Assembly (NCBI RefSeq): GCF_002936985.1
Contig: NZ_MPZN01000013.1
Location: 1-64,000, forward strand
Reading direction: 5' to 3'
Length of the DNA stretch: 64,000 nt
From: Microterricola pindariensis
GTDB lineage: Bacteria > Actinomycetota > Actinomycetes > Actinomycetales > Microbacteriaceae
Shown here: positions 8,040 through 16,798 of the stretch, piece after piece
Layout: the number at the start of each line of letters is the position of its first letter
Position numbering within the stretch: the first letter of the stretch is position 1
Translations under genes and position numbers: made by a program
The notes under the pieces: model-generated
What the model was told of the DNA's origin: nothing
Seen by the model: the letters and a program-made list of their open reading frames with translations, nothing else
The model's database searches: none

Positions 8040-9758
8040 GTGGACCGTTTGCGCAGTGCCGACTGGTATCAAGGTTCGGACCGCAACGCCTACATCCACC
8101 GCGCCTGGATGCGGCGCGGGCTCCCCGGCGACGCGCTCGACGGCACGAAGCCGCAGATCGCGATCGCCAACACCGCGTCCGACCTGACGCCGTGCAACAT
8201 GCACCTCAACGAGGTCGCGGAGAGCGTCAAGCAGGGCGTCTGGGCGGCCGGCGGCGTGCCGTACAACCTCCCCGTCGTCTCGCTCGGCGAGACCCAGGTG
8301 AAGCCCACGGCGATGCTGTGGCGCAACATGGCGGCGATGGCGATGGAGGAGATGTTCCGCGCCAACCCCATCGACGGGCTCGTGCTGCTCGGCGGCTGCG
8401 ACAAGACGATCCCGGCACTGCTGATGGCGGCGGCATCCGTCAACCTCCCGGCGATCGTCGTGCCCGGCGGGCCGATGCTCACCGGCCACTTCCGCGGCGA
8501 GGCCCTCGGTTGCGGCACCGACGTGTGGCGGCTGAGCGAGGAGGTGCGGGCCGGCACCATCACGAACGCCCAGTTCCTGGAGTCGGAGCAGTCGACCATC
8601 CGCAGCAAGGGCCACTGCAACACGATGGGCACCGCCTCCACGATGGCCGTCGTCGCCGAGGCGCTCGGCATGACGATCCCCGGCTTCGCGGGCACCCCCG
8701 CGGCGGACGCCCGGCTGCTGAAGAAGTCGCACGAGACCGGGCGGCTGATCGTCGACATGGTGGCCGCGGGCCGCCGGCCGAGCGACATCATGACCAGGGA
8801 GTCGTTCCTCAACGCCATCATCGCCGTCGCCGCGGTCGGCGGATCCACCAACGCCGTCGTCCACCTGCTCGCCATCGCGGGCCGGCTCGGCATCGAGCTG
8901 AGCCTGGCGGACTTCGATGCGGCCGGGGCCGGCATCCCGGTCATGGCGAACCTGCAGCCGAGCGGCAGCTTCCTGATGGACGACCTGCACCGCGCCGGCG
9001 GGCTGCTCGCCCTGCTCGCGCAGATCGCCGACCTGCTGCACCCGGAGCCGATCACCGTCACCGGCACGCCCCTCGTCGACTCCCTCGGCGGCCACCCCGT
9101 CTACGACGACACCGTCATCCTGCCACGGGAGAAGCCGCTCCTGGCGGATGCCGGCATTGCCGTGCTGCGCGGCAACCTCGCGCCCCGCGGCGCGATCGTC
9201 AAACCCTCGGCCGCCACCCCGGAGCTCCTCCAGCACGTCGGCCCCGCGGTCGTCTTCGACAGCGTCGAGGACATGCGCGCCCGCATCGACGACCCGGATC
9301 TCGACGTCACGGCCGACTCGGTGCTGGTGCTCCGCGGCTGCGGCCCGCGCGGCTACCCGGGCATGCCCGAGGTCGGCAACATGCCGCTGCCGCGGAAGCT
9401 CTTGGAGGCCGGCGTGCGCGACATGGTGCGCATCAGCGACGCCAGGATGAGCGGCACCGCGTACGGCACCGTCATCCTGCACGTCGCGCCAGAGGCCGCG
9501 GCCGGCGGGCCGCTCGGGCTGGTGCGCACCGGCGACGTCATCCGGGTCGACGTCGCCGGGCGCTCGCTCAGCATGGACGTCAGCGAGGACGAGCTGCGCT
9601 CGCGCAGCCAGAGCCCGGCAAGCGAGGCGGCGTACGCGAAACCCGGCCGCGGCTGGGCGAAGCTCTACGTCGACCATGTCATGCAGGCAGACACCGGGGC
9701 AGACCTCGACTTCCTGGTCGGGTCCAGCGGAGATGAGGTCAGCCGTGAATCGCACTGA
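8040..9758 (+). CDS. IlvD/Edd-family sugar-acid dehydratase
   Basis: A 572-residue iron-sulfur dehydratase. Cys52, Cys120 and Cys193 lie in TPCN, GGCDKT and KGHCNT and have the same spacing as the three [2Fe-2S] ligands of L-arabinonate dehydratase (59, 127, 200 from memory). The N-terminus LRSADW...YIHRAWMRRG also resembles the arabinonate/xylonate dehydratase branch rather than biosynthetic IlvD. It would convert an aldonate to a 2-keto-3-deoxy acid. The GTG start at 8040 is supported by GGAAGGG eight bases upstream. The next gene, 24 bp on, is a polyol-type dehydrogenase, so the two probably form a non-phosphorylated sugar oxidation operon. Valine-pathway dihydroxyacid dehydratase is the less likely alternative. 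Confidence 0.85.
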   Translation: MDRLRSADWYQGSDRNAYIHRAWMRRGLPGDALDGTKPQIAIANTASDLTPCNMHLNEVAESVKQGVWAAGGVPYNLPVVSLGETQVKPTAMLWRNMAAMAMEEMFRANPIDGLVLLGGCDKTIPALLMAAASVNLPAIVVPGGPMLTGHFRGEALGCGTDVWRLSEEVRAGTITNAQFLESEQSTIRSKGHCNTMGTASTMAVVAEALGMTIPGFAGTPAADARLLKKSHETGRLIVDMVAAGRRPSDIMTRESFLNAIIAVAAVGGSTNAVVHLLAIAGRLGIELSLADFDAAGAGIPVMANLQPSGSFLMDDLHRAGGLLALLAQIADLLHPEPITVTGTPLVDSLGGHPVYDDTVILPREKPLLADAGIAVLRGNLAPRGAIVKPSAATPELLQHVGPAVVFDSVEDMRARIDDPDLDVTADSVLVLRGCGPRGYPGMPEVGNMPLPRKLLEAGVRDMVRISDARMSGTAYGTVILHVAPEAAAGGPLGLVRTGDVIRVDVAGRSLSMDVSEDELRSRSQSPASEAAYAKPGRGWAKLYVDHVMQADTGADLDFLVGSSGDEVSRESH

Positions 9759-9782
9759 CGGCGAAAACTGGGAGGAACCCTC

Positions 9783-10817
9783 ATGCGCGCACTCATTGTG
9801 ACGGCCCCGCGGAAGGCGGAGGTCCGGGATGTCCCGGCGCCGGTCGCGGCGCCAGGCCAGCTGCTCGTCGACGTGGAACGGGTCGGCATCTGTGGCACGG
9901 ATGTCGAGCTGTACACCGGCCAGATGGCCTACATCCAGCACGGGCGCACCCACTTTCCGCTTCGGCCCGGGCATGAGTGGGCCGGCCGGGTCGTCGCGGT
10001 CGGCTCCCCCGCTGATGAGAGCTGGCTCGGGCTGCGCGTCACCGGTGACACCATGCTCGGCTGCGGGCGCTGCCAGTTCTGCCAGGGCGGCCACCACCAC
10101 GTTTGCCCCGACCGCTTCGAGGTCGGCATCCTCGACGGCTGGGCCGGTGCCCTCGCCGAGCAGGTGCTCATCCCGACGCGCTACGCACACCCGATCCCGG
10201 AGAGTGTCAGTGTCACGGCCGCCGCACTCGTCGAACCCGGCGGCAACTCGCTGCGGGCCGTGCGCGCGGCGGCGATCGAGCCGGGCCACAGCGTGCTCGT
10301 GCTCGGCTCCGGAGCCATCGGCCTGCTCGCCGCCCAGTTCGCACTGGCCGAGGGTGCCGAGGTGCACGTCGGCGGCGTGCGCGAAGGCTCACTGGAACTG
10401 GCGCGGTCGCTCGGCGTGCAGCACACCTGGCAGCTGGACGAGCTCGCCGGCGGGCACGGCAACGAGTTTGACGCCGTGATCGAGGCGACCAGCGACGAGC
10501 GGATGCCGGCCCTCTCCGTCATGCTGGCGAAGCCGGCGGGCCGCGTCGTCTACATCGGCCTGGCATCCACCCCCAGTCTCCTCGACACGCGGCGCATCGT
10601 CTTCAGAGACCTCACCGCCGTCGGCATCCTCTCCGCCTCCCCCGGCTTGGCCGGGGCGATCGAGGGCTTCGCCAGCGGCGCGGTGGTGCCCGACTCGCTC
10701 GTCAGCGAGGTCATCTCGCTGGAGGAGGTGCCGAGCCGGCTCGAGGGGGTGCGCGGCGCGGCAGCGGGCCCCGGGCCGAAGGTGCACGTCGACCCGCGGC
10801 GGCTCTTCGAAAAGTAG
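9783..10817 (+). CDS. Zinc-dependent medium-chain alcohol/polyol dehydrogenase
   Basis: A 344-residue medium-chain dehydrogenase that oxidises a secondary alcohol with NAD(P). The catalytic zinc ligands are Cys37 (GICGTD) and His64-Glu65 (GHEW). The structural zinc lobe has Cys94, 97, 100 and 108. The Rossmann motif LGSGAIG lies at about 173-179. A strong GGGAGGAA site precedes the ATG. It follows the sugar-acid dehydratase in the same direction and probably acts on the same sugar or sugar acid (threonine/sorbitol/galactonate dehydrogenase branch). No transporter or regulator accompanies the pair. The exact substrate cannot be read from the sequence. Confidence 0.88.
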   Translation: MRALIVTAPRKAEVRDVPAPVAAPGQLLVDVERVGICGTDVELYTGQMAYIQHGRTHFPLRPGHEWAGRVVAVGSPADESWLGLRVTGDTMLGCGRCQFCQGGHHHVCPDRFEVGILDGWAGALAEQVLIPTRYAHPIPESVSVTAAALVEPGGNSLRAVRAAAIEPGHSVLVLGSGAIGLLAAQFALAEGAEVHVGGVREGSLELARSLGVQHTWQLDELAGGHGNEFDAVIEATSDERMPALSVMLAKPAGRVVYIGLASTPSLLDTRRIVFRDLTAVGILSASPGLAGAIEGFASGAVVPDSLVSEVISLEEVPSRLEGVRGAAAGPGPKVHVDPRRLFEK

Positions 10818-10837
10818 TGCGCGACCCAGAATGACGC

Positions 10838-10912
10838 TCAGAACGATGACGCCGACGACTACTCACAGGAGAAGGTTCGTATCCACGATCTTTCCGCCTC
10901 TCGGCGGAGATG
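10838..10912 (-). pseudogene. Relic of a second copy of the small membrane gene's start region
   Basis: Shared blocks include GATGACGCCGACGAC, CCACAGGA-like and CTTTCCGCCTCT with C/GGCGGAG, in the same order and nearly the same spacing as at 1087-1150, where the 731-1129 gene begins. Here the start codon position reads CAC/GAT rather than CAT, and the coding sequence is lost within about 25 bp. I read it as the remnant of a duplicated gene. The adjacent 10910-11020 segment holds a short repeat of GGGTCGA units and nothing else. Confidence 0.5.
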
Positions 10913-11020
10913 GGTCGATAACGGGCTGGGTCGACAACGGGCTGGGTCGACAGCGGGGTGGGTCGATGTGGCTGCGCGACGGCTGCATGCCTCAAGAAAC
11001 GGGGCACCGCCTGGCGACGA

Positions 11021-12739
11021 TCAGCCCTTCGTGAAGGGAAGCACCAGCCGCGACGGATGCTCGGCATCGCGGTACACCTTGTGCGTGACCGGGCGACCAA
11101 CGGGCAGGTGGAACGCGTCGGGAGGCAGCAAGGCATTGTGCTCATCAGACAGCGGCTCATCGTTGGAGAGCTCGGCCACCAATCGATGCCCGGGCAGCAG
11201 CGTCGCCGCGAAGGGATAGATCCGCAGCACATACTCCTCGATCACCCCGGGCTCGACGGGAACGGCACGGGTATGCGGGTGATGGGGGTTGCCCTCTGTG
11301 GTGAGCTCGAGGTCGAGCTCGCGGTGCGAGGCCTTCAGGTACGCCGAGGTCAGCAGTCGACGCGGAGCGCCGGGCGCTTCGTCCCAGAACCGCATGATGA
11401 GGTTCGTGTCCGGCTGATCGATCTCGACGAACAGGTGCGCGGCACCCGTCCCGATCATCTCCACCGCTTCCTCGAAGGGTGCTGTGGTCCAGCGCAGCAC
11501 CTCGACCTTGTCGGTCACGGTGAGCGGCGCCTGGTAGAAGCCGTCGGGGGCGGCGGCCGTGGCATCCATCGACTCCGGTTCGGCGGAGAGCCGCCCTCGC
11601 GTGCGCAGATAGAGCGGGCGGTGTTCGACTGGCTTCGGGGGGAACTCCTCGCCTTCGGCATACTCGCGCGTGCCCTCAACGAACACACTCACTGCGGGCT
11701 CGTCCATCACCCCATTGTCGATTCCCTTGATCCAGTGGTCGTACCAGCGGAACATCTTGTCGTGTTCCTCGACCCAGGGCCGCGACTGCATGGGAGGGTA
11801 TGAGCCGATCGTCAGCTTCTTCGGGCCGCCGAGCCGGTTGAACGTCTCGATGGTGCCGTCGATGGTCCACCCGCGACCCTGATCGATCTGCAGCCACACA
11901 GGCACCTCGACCTGGGAAGCGAGGTTGATGGGGTTGCGCTCCTCGTACCACTCGCCGTCGAACTCGTTGGTGATGATGTCGAACCACGCCTCGTGATTGG
12001 TCGGATAGTGCAGGGTGTGCACGAGGTTCGGCCATGCCTGCACATCGGGGTCGGCGAGGCGTGCAGCGACGCGGGCCCTGACTTCCTCGTCGGGCACCGT
12101 CTCCAGCATCCGGCTCTTGACCCTGTCTGTGAACGCCCAGCCGGAGTCCCCGCCGCGCCCTTCCCTGGCGGCACGCGGCATGAACCACATGATGCCGCCG
12201 TGGTAGGTGGTCTCGTAGAAGTCGTAGTGACCACCCGAGATGAACAGGGCCCTCAGGTGTGGGGGTCGCTCGGCCGCAGCCAACAACTGCATCGACCCAA
12301 AGTAAGAGATGCCGATCATGCCGACCCGACCGTCACACCAGGGCTGCTCGGCGACCCACTCGATGAAGTCGTAGGCGTCCTGGCCGAGCGAGACGCCGCC
12401 GGCGTTGTAGTTCCCGATGTGCTCACCCTCTGACCCACCCGAACCGCGCAGATCGCCGATCACGTGCACGTAGCCCTCGTCGACGACGCGCGCGATGTCC
12501 CCGGCCTCGATGCAGCCATCCCACATCGGCGAGGGCCGGCGCTGCGGTGGCATTGTCAGGGCCAGCGCCTGCAGCTCCTTGCCGTATGGGCTCAGCGCGA
12601 CGAGCGCGGGGCGCGGCTCGTCGTCTGCCGCACCATAGGCGTCGGCGACGAGCGCCACGCCGTCACGCATCGGAACACGCAGATCTTTGTGGACGCCGAT
12701 GGTGCGACCTCCAGCGGAGATGGTGCGGAAATCGGTCAT
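11021..12739 (-). CDS. CocE/NonD-family alpha/beta hydrolase
   Basis: A 572-residue hydrolase of the X-Pro dipeptidyl peptidase S15 / cocaine esterase superfamily. The nucleophile is Ser145 in GISYFG. The oxyanion region is PYGKE, DLRGSGGSEG precedes the nucleophile elbow, and the C-terminal jelly-roll (from about residue 330) is complete. Such proteins cleave acyl esters or amides, mostly in the cytosol. It is the last gene of a six-gene leftward operon (17776 to 11021). Its ATG overlaps the stop of the MBL gene by four bases (ATGA), so translation is coupled. The family is firm; the substrate is probably an intermediate of the island's pathway. Confidence 0.88.
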   Translation of the reverse strand: MTDFRTISAGGRTIGVHKDLRVPMRDGVALVADAYGAADDEPRPALVALSPYGKELQALALTMPPQRRPSPMWDGCIEAGDIARVVDEGYVHVIGDLRGSGGSEGEHIGNYNAGGVSLGQDAYDFIEWVAEQPWCDGRVGMIGISYFGSMQLLAAAERPPHLRALFISGGHYDFYETTYHGGIMWFMPRAAREGRGGDSGWAFTDRVKSRMLETVPDEEVRARVAARLADPDVQAWPNLVHTLHYPTNHEAWFDIITNEFDGEWYEERNPINLASQVEVPVWLQIDQGRGWTIDGTIETFNRLGGPKKLTIGSYPPMQSRPWVEEHDKMFRWYDHWIKGIDNGVMDEPAVSVFVEGTREYAEGEEFPPKPVEHRPLYLRTRGRLSAEPESMDATAAAPDGFYQAPLTVTDKVEVLRWTTAPFEEAVEMIGTGAAHLFVEIDQPDTNLIMRFWDEAPGAPRRLLTSAYLKASHRELDLELTTEGNPHHPHTRAVPVEPGVIEEYVLRIYPFAATLLPGHRLVAELSNDEPLSDEHNALLPPDAFHLPVGRPVTHKVYRDAEHPSRLVLPFTKG

Positions 12740-13677
12740 GAGGTTGCTCCTCGTTCGGTGCCGAACTGCGTGAGGTACGCGTTCATGGTTGTGAAGAAAG
12801 GTGCCGGTTCGAGGGTCGGGTCGCCCGCGTAGTTGAGCTCTTCGGCGACGGACTGGAACGGCGAATATGGCGAAGCTGTCGCGCGCAGCCCCAGCTCCAG
12901 GTGCGAGAGGACGGATGCCCGGATGCGGGCCTCGTTGTCGATGCTGCCCTGGATCGCCTCGAGTGCGTCCGAAGCGTCGAGCACCTCGGGAAACGGTGTT
13001 CCATCGGCGCGGCGGTAGGGGTGCCCGAGATACAGACGCTGCGGCCGAACGTCGTCGCGCAGGAACTCGAGGCTCGCGCGATACTGGTTCGGGTCTTCGT
13101 AGCCAGGGAACCAGCTCGCGGCGCCATAGCCCTGGACGGCATCGCCGACGAAGACGTCTCCGGTCTCTTCGACGACGTAGGCCACGGCACCGATGGTGTG
13201 TCCGGGAATGGAATGCACTGCGACACGGACGCCGCCACCGAGGTCGAGCACCTCACCACCGTCGAGGGCGAGCGTCGGTTCCATCTCGCCGGAGATCGCG
13301 TCGCGCAGCAGGGCCTCCTCCGTGGCCTCTCCGTCGGGGTCGCTCAGCCATTTTCCGCGTCCCGAGCGCCACTCCTCGACGTGCGCCTCGCGCGAACGCA
13401 ACATCGGCACGTCGCCCTGGTGGATGACGACCTGCGCCCGCCGACCGGTCAGCTCCCACACTGCATGTGCGCCGCCGATGTGATCGATGTGTCCGTGCGT
13501 GAGCAGGATCCAACGCACGTCTTCGATGCGGCGCCCGATCGCCTCGAGCCCGGCGCGCATCCCGCCGATGGATTCGGTCACTCCGGTGTCGACGATCGCG
13601 GGCTCAGGTGCATCGATGTAGAAGGTGCGCAAACCGAACCGACCCCAGGGAGCAACGAGCGGATGGATGCCGGTCAT
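12736..13677 (-). CDS. MBL-fold metallo-hydrolase (lactonase-like)
   Basis: A 313-residue metallo-beta-lactamase-fold enzyme. The di-metal motif HGHIDH is at 61-66. PGHTIG supplies a further His, FVGDAV the bridging Asp, and a late LGHPY the final His. This set is typical of glyoxalase-II-like and lactonase-like hydrolases of thioesters or lactones. A C-terminal helical extension of about 80 residues is present. The start at 13677 is fixed by the ATGA overlap with the upstream esterase; upstream in-frame residues belong to the overlapped gene. It sits between two ester hydrolases in one operon, which favours an ester- or lactone-opening role. Confidence 0.88.
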   Translation of the reverse strand: MTGIHPLVAPWGRFGLRTFYIDAPEPAIVDTGVTESIGGMRAGLEAIGRRIEDVRWILLTHGHIDHIGGAHAVWELTGRRAQVVIHQGDVPMLRSREAHVEEWRSGRGKWLSDPDGEATEEALLRDAISGEMEPTLALDGGEVLDLGGGVRVAVHSIPGHTIGAVAYVVEETGDVFVGDAVQGYGAASWFPGYEDPNQYRASLEFLRDDVRPQRLYLGHPYRRADGTPFPEVLDASDALEAIQGSIDNEARIRASVLSHLELGLRATASPYSPFQSVAEELNYAGDPTLEPAPFFTTMNAYLTQFGTERGATS

Positions 13678-14642
13678 TGGAGCCCCTTCGGCAGCGTCGG
13701 AGCTGTGCCGGTCTCCAGGAACGCCGCTGTCTCGGCGAAGGCGGCTCCGTATTCCGGCAGCCACGCAAAATGCTGCACGAAACCGTGGCCCGCCCCTTCG
13801 TAGCGATGCACGACGGTGGGAACGCCGGCATCGGTCAGCCGCTGACCGTACTGCTCGCCCTCGTCGCGCATCGGGTCAAGTTCAGCGGTCAGGATGAGGG
13901 CGGCAGGAAGGCCGGACAGGTTCGGTCGCCCAATCGGCGAGACGCGCGGGTCGAGCGGGTCGGCCCCGCTCGTGAAGTAGAACGCGTTGAACGGCGCGAT
14001 CCCAGCGGTCTCCAGGCCGAAGCCCACGGCGTTCTCGACCATCGAGGGGTAGCGGTTCGGGTCGAGGTCGAGGTCGACAGACGGGTAGTAGAGCACTTGG
14101 TGCGTGATCCGGTCGACGCCACGGTCGTGCAGCAGCGACGCCGCAACAGTGGCGATCGTGCCGCCGGAGCTGTCCCCGACGACGGCGAGTGTCGTGCCGT
14201 CCCAGCCCGCCGACTCACCCTCGGAGATCAGCCAGTCGATGACTCCGACCGCGTCGTCGAGCGCGGCGGGGAACGGATGCTCCGGCGCCAGCCGATATCC
14301 CACCGAGAACACGCGCAGACCGGTCGCTGTTGCCAGGCGGCGGGCGACATCGTCGTGCGTGTTCAGGCTGCCGAGGAAGTAGGCGCCGCCATGGAAGTAG
14401 ACGATCGCGCCGGAGGTCGGGGCATCCGTGTCGGAGTAAACCCGCACCGGAACAGCCCCCGTCGGTGCCTGCACGACGATGTCCGTGACGTGCGCGACCG
14501 GGTGTCGGTCGGGCAGTGCCGGAACCTGCGACTCCTCGCCGGCGCGCATCGCGGCGGGGTCGAGCGGGGCGGGGTCGAGCGGGGCGGGTTCTTCGTGCGG
14601 GAGGGAGGCCAGGAAACGCGCGATCTCGGGGTGCAGGGGCAT
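13674..14642 (-). CDS. HSL-family alpha/beta hydrolase (esterase)
   Basis: A 322-residue esterase of the hormone-sensitive lipase family. The HGGAYF oxyanion motif is at 84-89 and GDSSGG carries nucleophile Ser158. An acid in AELDPMRDEG and His in GAGHGF complete the triad. An unusual duplicated LDPAPLDPA sequence lies near residues 22-30, mirrored in DNA as a GGGGCGGGGTCGA-type repeat. The start has GAGGAG about ten bases upstream. The upstream monooxygenase ends five bases before it, and the downstream MBL gene overlaps it by four. It probably cleaves short acyl esters of the pathway substrate. Carboxylesterase specificity is not predictable. Confidence 0.88.
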   Translation of the reverse strand: MPLHPEIARFLASLPHEEPAPLDPAPLDPAAMRAGEESQVPALPDRHPVAHVTDIVVQAPTGAVPVRVYSDTDAPTSGAIVYFHGGAYFLGSLNTHDDVARRLATATGLRVFSVGYRLAPEHPFPAALDDAVGVIDWLISEGESAGWDGTTLAVVGDSSGGTIATVAASLLHDRGVDRITHQVLYYPSVDLDLDPNRYPSMVENAVGFGLETAGIAPFNAFYFTSGADPLDPRVSPIGRPNLSGLPAALILTAELDPMRDEGEQYGQRLTDAGVPTVVHRYEGAGHGFVQHFAWLPEYGAAFAETAAFLETGTAPTLPKGLQ

Positions 14643-14647
14643 GGTCG

Positions 14648-15814
14648 TCAGACTCCTCGGTTCGCGGGCACGGCCGGCTCGGAGCTCGGATCGACACCCG
14701 GCACGACTTCCGACTCGGCACCACGCTGTCCCGGGAATCCGTCTTCGATGGTCTCCTCGTTCCAGCCGCCGCGGGATACCCGCTGATAGTTGTCGGTGAT
14801 CGGCTTGCGGGTGGCTTGGAAGGCGGCGAGGGCGTCGGGCAGCGTCGGCGCGGCGGCGAGAGCATCCGCCAGCCCCTGTGCGTCGAGAACGGCCGAGTTC
14901 GCGCCTTGGCCCTGGTGGTGCAGCATCGCGTGCGCTGCGTCGCCGACGAGCACCACAGAATCGGTGTGCCACCGCTCGACGGGGTCGATGTCGTACGCGG
15001 AGCGGCAGTTGACCGTCGCAAGGTCGATGGAGTGGGTGATCGCCTCGAAGCGCGGATCGAACCCACTCAGAGACGCGACGATGGTCGCGCGGTCAATCTC
15101 GGGCGACCAGGTGCTGTCGTCGGATGGCACCGTGATATCGAAGGACACCTGGCCGCGGTGGCGCAGCGGCAGCAGGTACAGGTGGCGATTGGTTGGCGCG
15201 TCGAAGTAGATGCGGAAGTCGTCGTCCTCATCGAAGACGCCCGGCACGAGAGCCATGTCGAACACGGCGCGGTACGCGTGCTCATGGGCGAACACCGGAC
15301 CGTCGTCGCTGAAGAGCGCCCCTCGCACCCGTGAGCTGATGCCGTCGGCGCCAACGACCAGATCGGCGGTGACGGCCTCGCCGTTGGCGAAGGTGATCGT
15401 CGCGGTCGCACCGTTGTCGACGATCGTCTCCAGGCGGTGGCCGAACTTGATCATGCCATCCGGCAGCACGCCGAGCAGCGCGTCGATGAAGTCCCGACGG
15501 TGGATGAGGTGGGTCGTCGTGCCGAATTGCTCTTTCTCTGGCCATTCCTCCGCATTGAGGAGCTGGTCATGCGGGGTGAGGATGCGGATGCCGTTGCTCG
15601 CTGTGCTGACAGCGGTGATCGCATCCGCCACCCCCCACTCGCGAAAGGCAGCCATCGACGAGGGGCGCAGGCCGATGCCTGCACCCACCTCCCCGGCTTG
15701 ACGGGCCTGCTCGTAGACGGTGACGTGTGCGCCGAGCAGGCTCAGGGCCTTGGCCGTGGATGCGCCTGCATAGCCCGCGCCGATGACGGCGACGGTGAGT
15801 CCGTTGATGTCCAT
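14648..15814 (-). CDS. FAD-dependent aromatic monooxygenase
   Basis: A 388-residue class A flavoprotein hydroxylase. The N-terminal GAGYAGAST dinucleotide fold is at 11-19. The DG motif is GADGISSRVRG, and the second FAD contact is VGDAAHAMLHHQGQGAN near 285-300. Size and motifs match the 3-hydroxybenzoate 6-hydroxylase / salicylate hydroxylase group, which use NAD(P)H and oxygen on aromatic acids. It is the only redox enzyme in the hydrolase operon. It is separated by two bases from the phosphotriesterase gene before it and by five from the esterase after it. The substrate is unknown. Confidence 0.88.
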   Translation of the reverse strand: MDINGLTVAVIGAGYAGASTAKALSLLGAHVTVYEQARQAGEVGAGIGLRPSSMAAFREWGVADAITAVSTASNGIRILTPHDQLLNAEEWPEKEQFGTTTHLIHRRDFIDALLGVLPDGMIKFGHRLETIVDNGATATITFANGEAVTADLVVGADGISSRVRGALFSDDGPVFAHEHAYRAVFDMALVPGVFDEDDDFRIYFDAPTNRHLYLLPLRHRGQVSFDITVPSDDSTWSPEIDRATIVASLSGFDPRFEAITHSIDLATVNCRSAYDIDPVERWHTDSVVLVGDAAHAMLHHQGQGANSAVLDAQGLADALAAAPTLPDALAAFQATRKPITDNYQRVSRGGWNEETIEDGFPGQRGAESEVVPGVDPSSEPAVPANRGV

Positions 15815-15816
15815 GG

Positions 15817-16797
15817 TCACTTGCCTTCTGAGTTCAGGGTGTCGGGGGTGCTCGTGGTGAAGAAATCGGCGACGTTGCCGATGAAGAGCTGATCGATGGT
15901 GGCGTCGTCGACGCCGTCCTGTCTGAGGTCGGGGATGAGCTGCTCGAACAGGTAGTTGATGGTGTGGCCCTTGACGCCCGGCCATCCGAGCGGACTGCAG
16001 TTGGCGTCGGCGGCGACGAGCACCTTGTCGGCCTGCCCCGAACGCAGGTACCGCATGAGGTGCTGGAAGCGCTCATCGCGATGCCGACCCCAGAACGGAG
16101 GGTCAGGAAGTTCGAGGTCGTAGCCGAACGTGTCGAAGCCGATGCGGCCGCCGGCCGAGACGATGCCCTCCTCGTCGACCTTGCCCTGGCTGACACCGTC
16201 GTCTGCGTGGCCGAAGAGCACGCGGGTGAGCGGCAGACCCTCATCCTGCAGGGCCTCAATGGCCGTCGCCGCGTCCACCGCGAGGTGCGTGATGATCGGC
16301 GCACCGGTGGCGAGCGACGCGCGGGCCGCCGCGCGGTAGATGCGCAGGTCGAGCGCGGTCAGCTTGAATCCGCGGCTGACGCCCACCTTGATGATGCCGG
16401 CCTTGCCGCCGCTCGTGCCGATGCCAACGGTCAGCTCGTGGACGAACTGGTCGGTGAGGTACTCGACGCTCGCCTCGGCGAAGTGCTTCAGAGCCGTGTC
16501 GCCGCCGACGAAACCGGTCGCGGCGATGATGTTGACGCCGGTCTTCTCGGCGATCGACTGGTAGTAGTCGATGTCGCGTCCGTTGCAGATCCCCGTCGCG
16601 TCGACGAAGGTCTGCCCGCCGTGCTCGGCAAACGCCCGCAGCTTCGGGATGGTCTCCTCATACCGCTGCTCCGGGGTCTTCCACCAACGGGTGTCGAGCT
16701 CGCTGCCCGGCATCCCGTACCCGATGTGCTCGTGGATCGAGGTGAAGCCAAGCTGCTGGGCGGCGATGGGTCCGAGGACGGTGTTCACGCGGGTCAT
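15817..16797 (-). CDS. Phosphotriesterase-family hydrolase, metal-binding
   Basis: A 326-residue TIM-barrel hydrolase of the phosphotriesterase-like family, whose members open lactones or hydrolyse phosphotriesters. All ligands can be seen: His22 and His24 (IHEH), Lys137 for carbamylation (GIIKVG), His171 (ITHLAVD), His197 (FGHADD) and Asp264 (AADANC). The gene is second in its operon, one base after a paralogue that has lost these residues. The two share the same N-terminal motif VNTVLGPI and GRD at about 73-75, so they are an ancient tandem duplicate. A lactonase role suits the neighbouring MBL hydrolase and esterases. Confidence 0.9.
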   Translation of the reverse strand: MTRVNTVLGPIAAQQLGFTSIHEHIGYGMPGSELDTRWWKTPEQRYEETIPKLRAFAEHGGQTFVDATGICNGRDIDYYQSIAEKTGVNIIAATGFVGGDTALKHFAEASVEYLTDQFVHELTVGIGTSGGKAGIIKVGVSRGFKLTALDLRIYRAAARASLATGAPIITHLAVDAATAIEALQDEGLPLTRVLFGHADDGVSQGKVDEEGIVSAGGRIGFDTFGYDLELPDPPFWGRHRDERFQHLMRYLRSGQADKVLVAADANCSPLGWPGVKGHTINYLFEQLIPDLRQDGVDDATIDQLFIGNVADFFTTSTPDTLNSEGK

Positions 16798-16798
16798 C

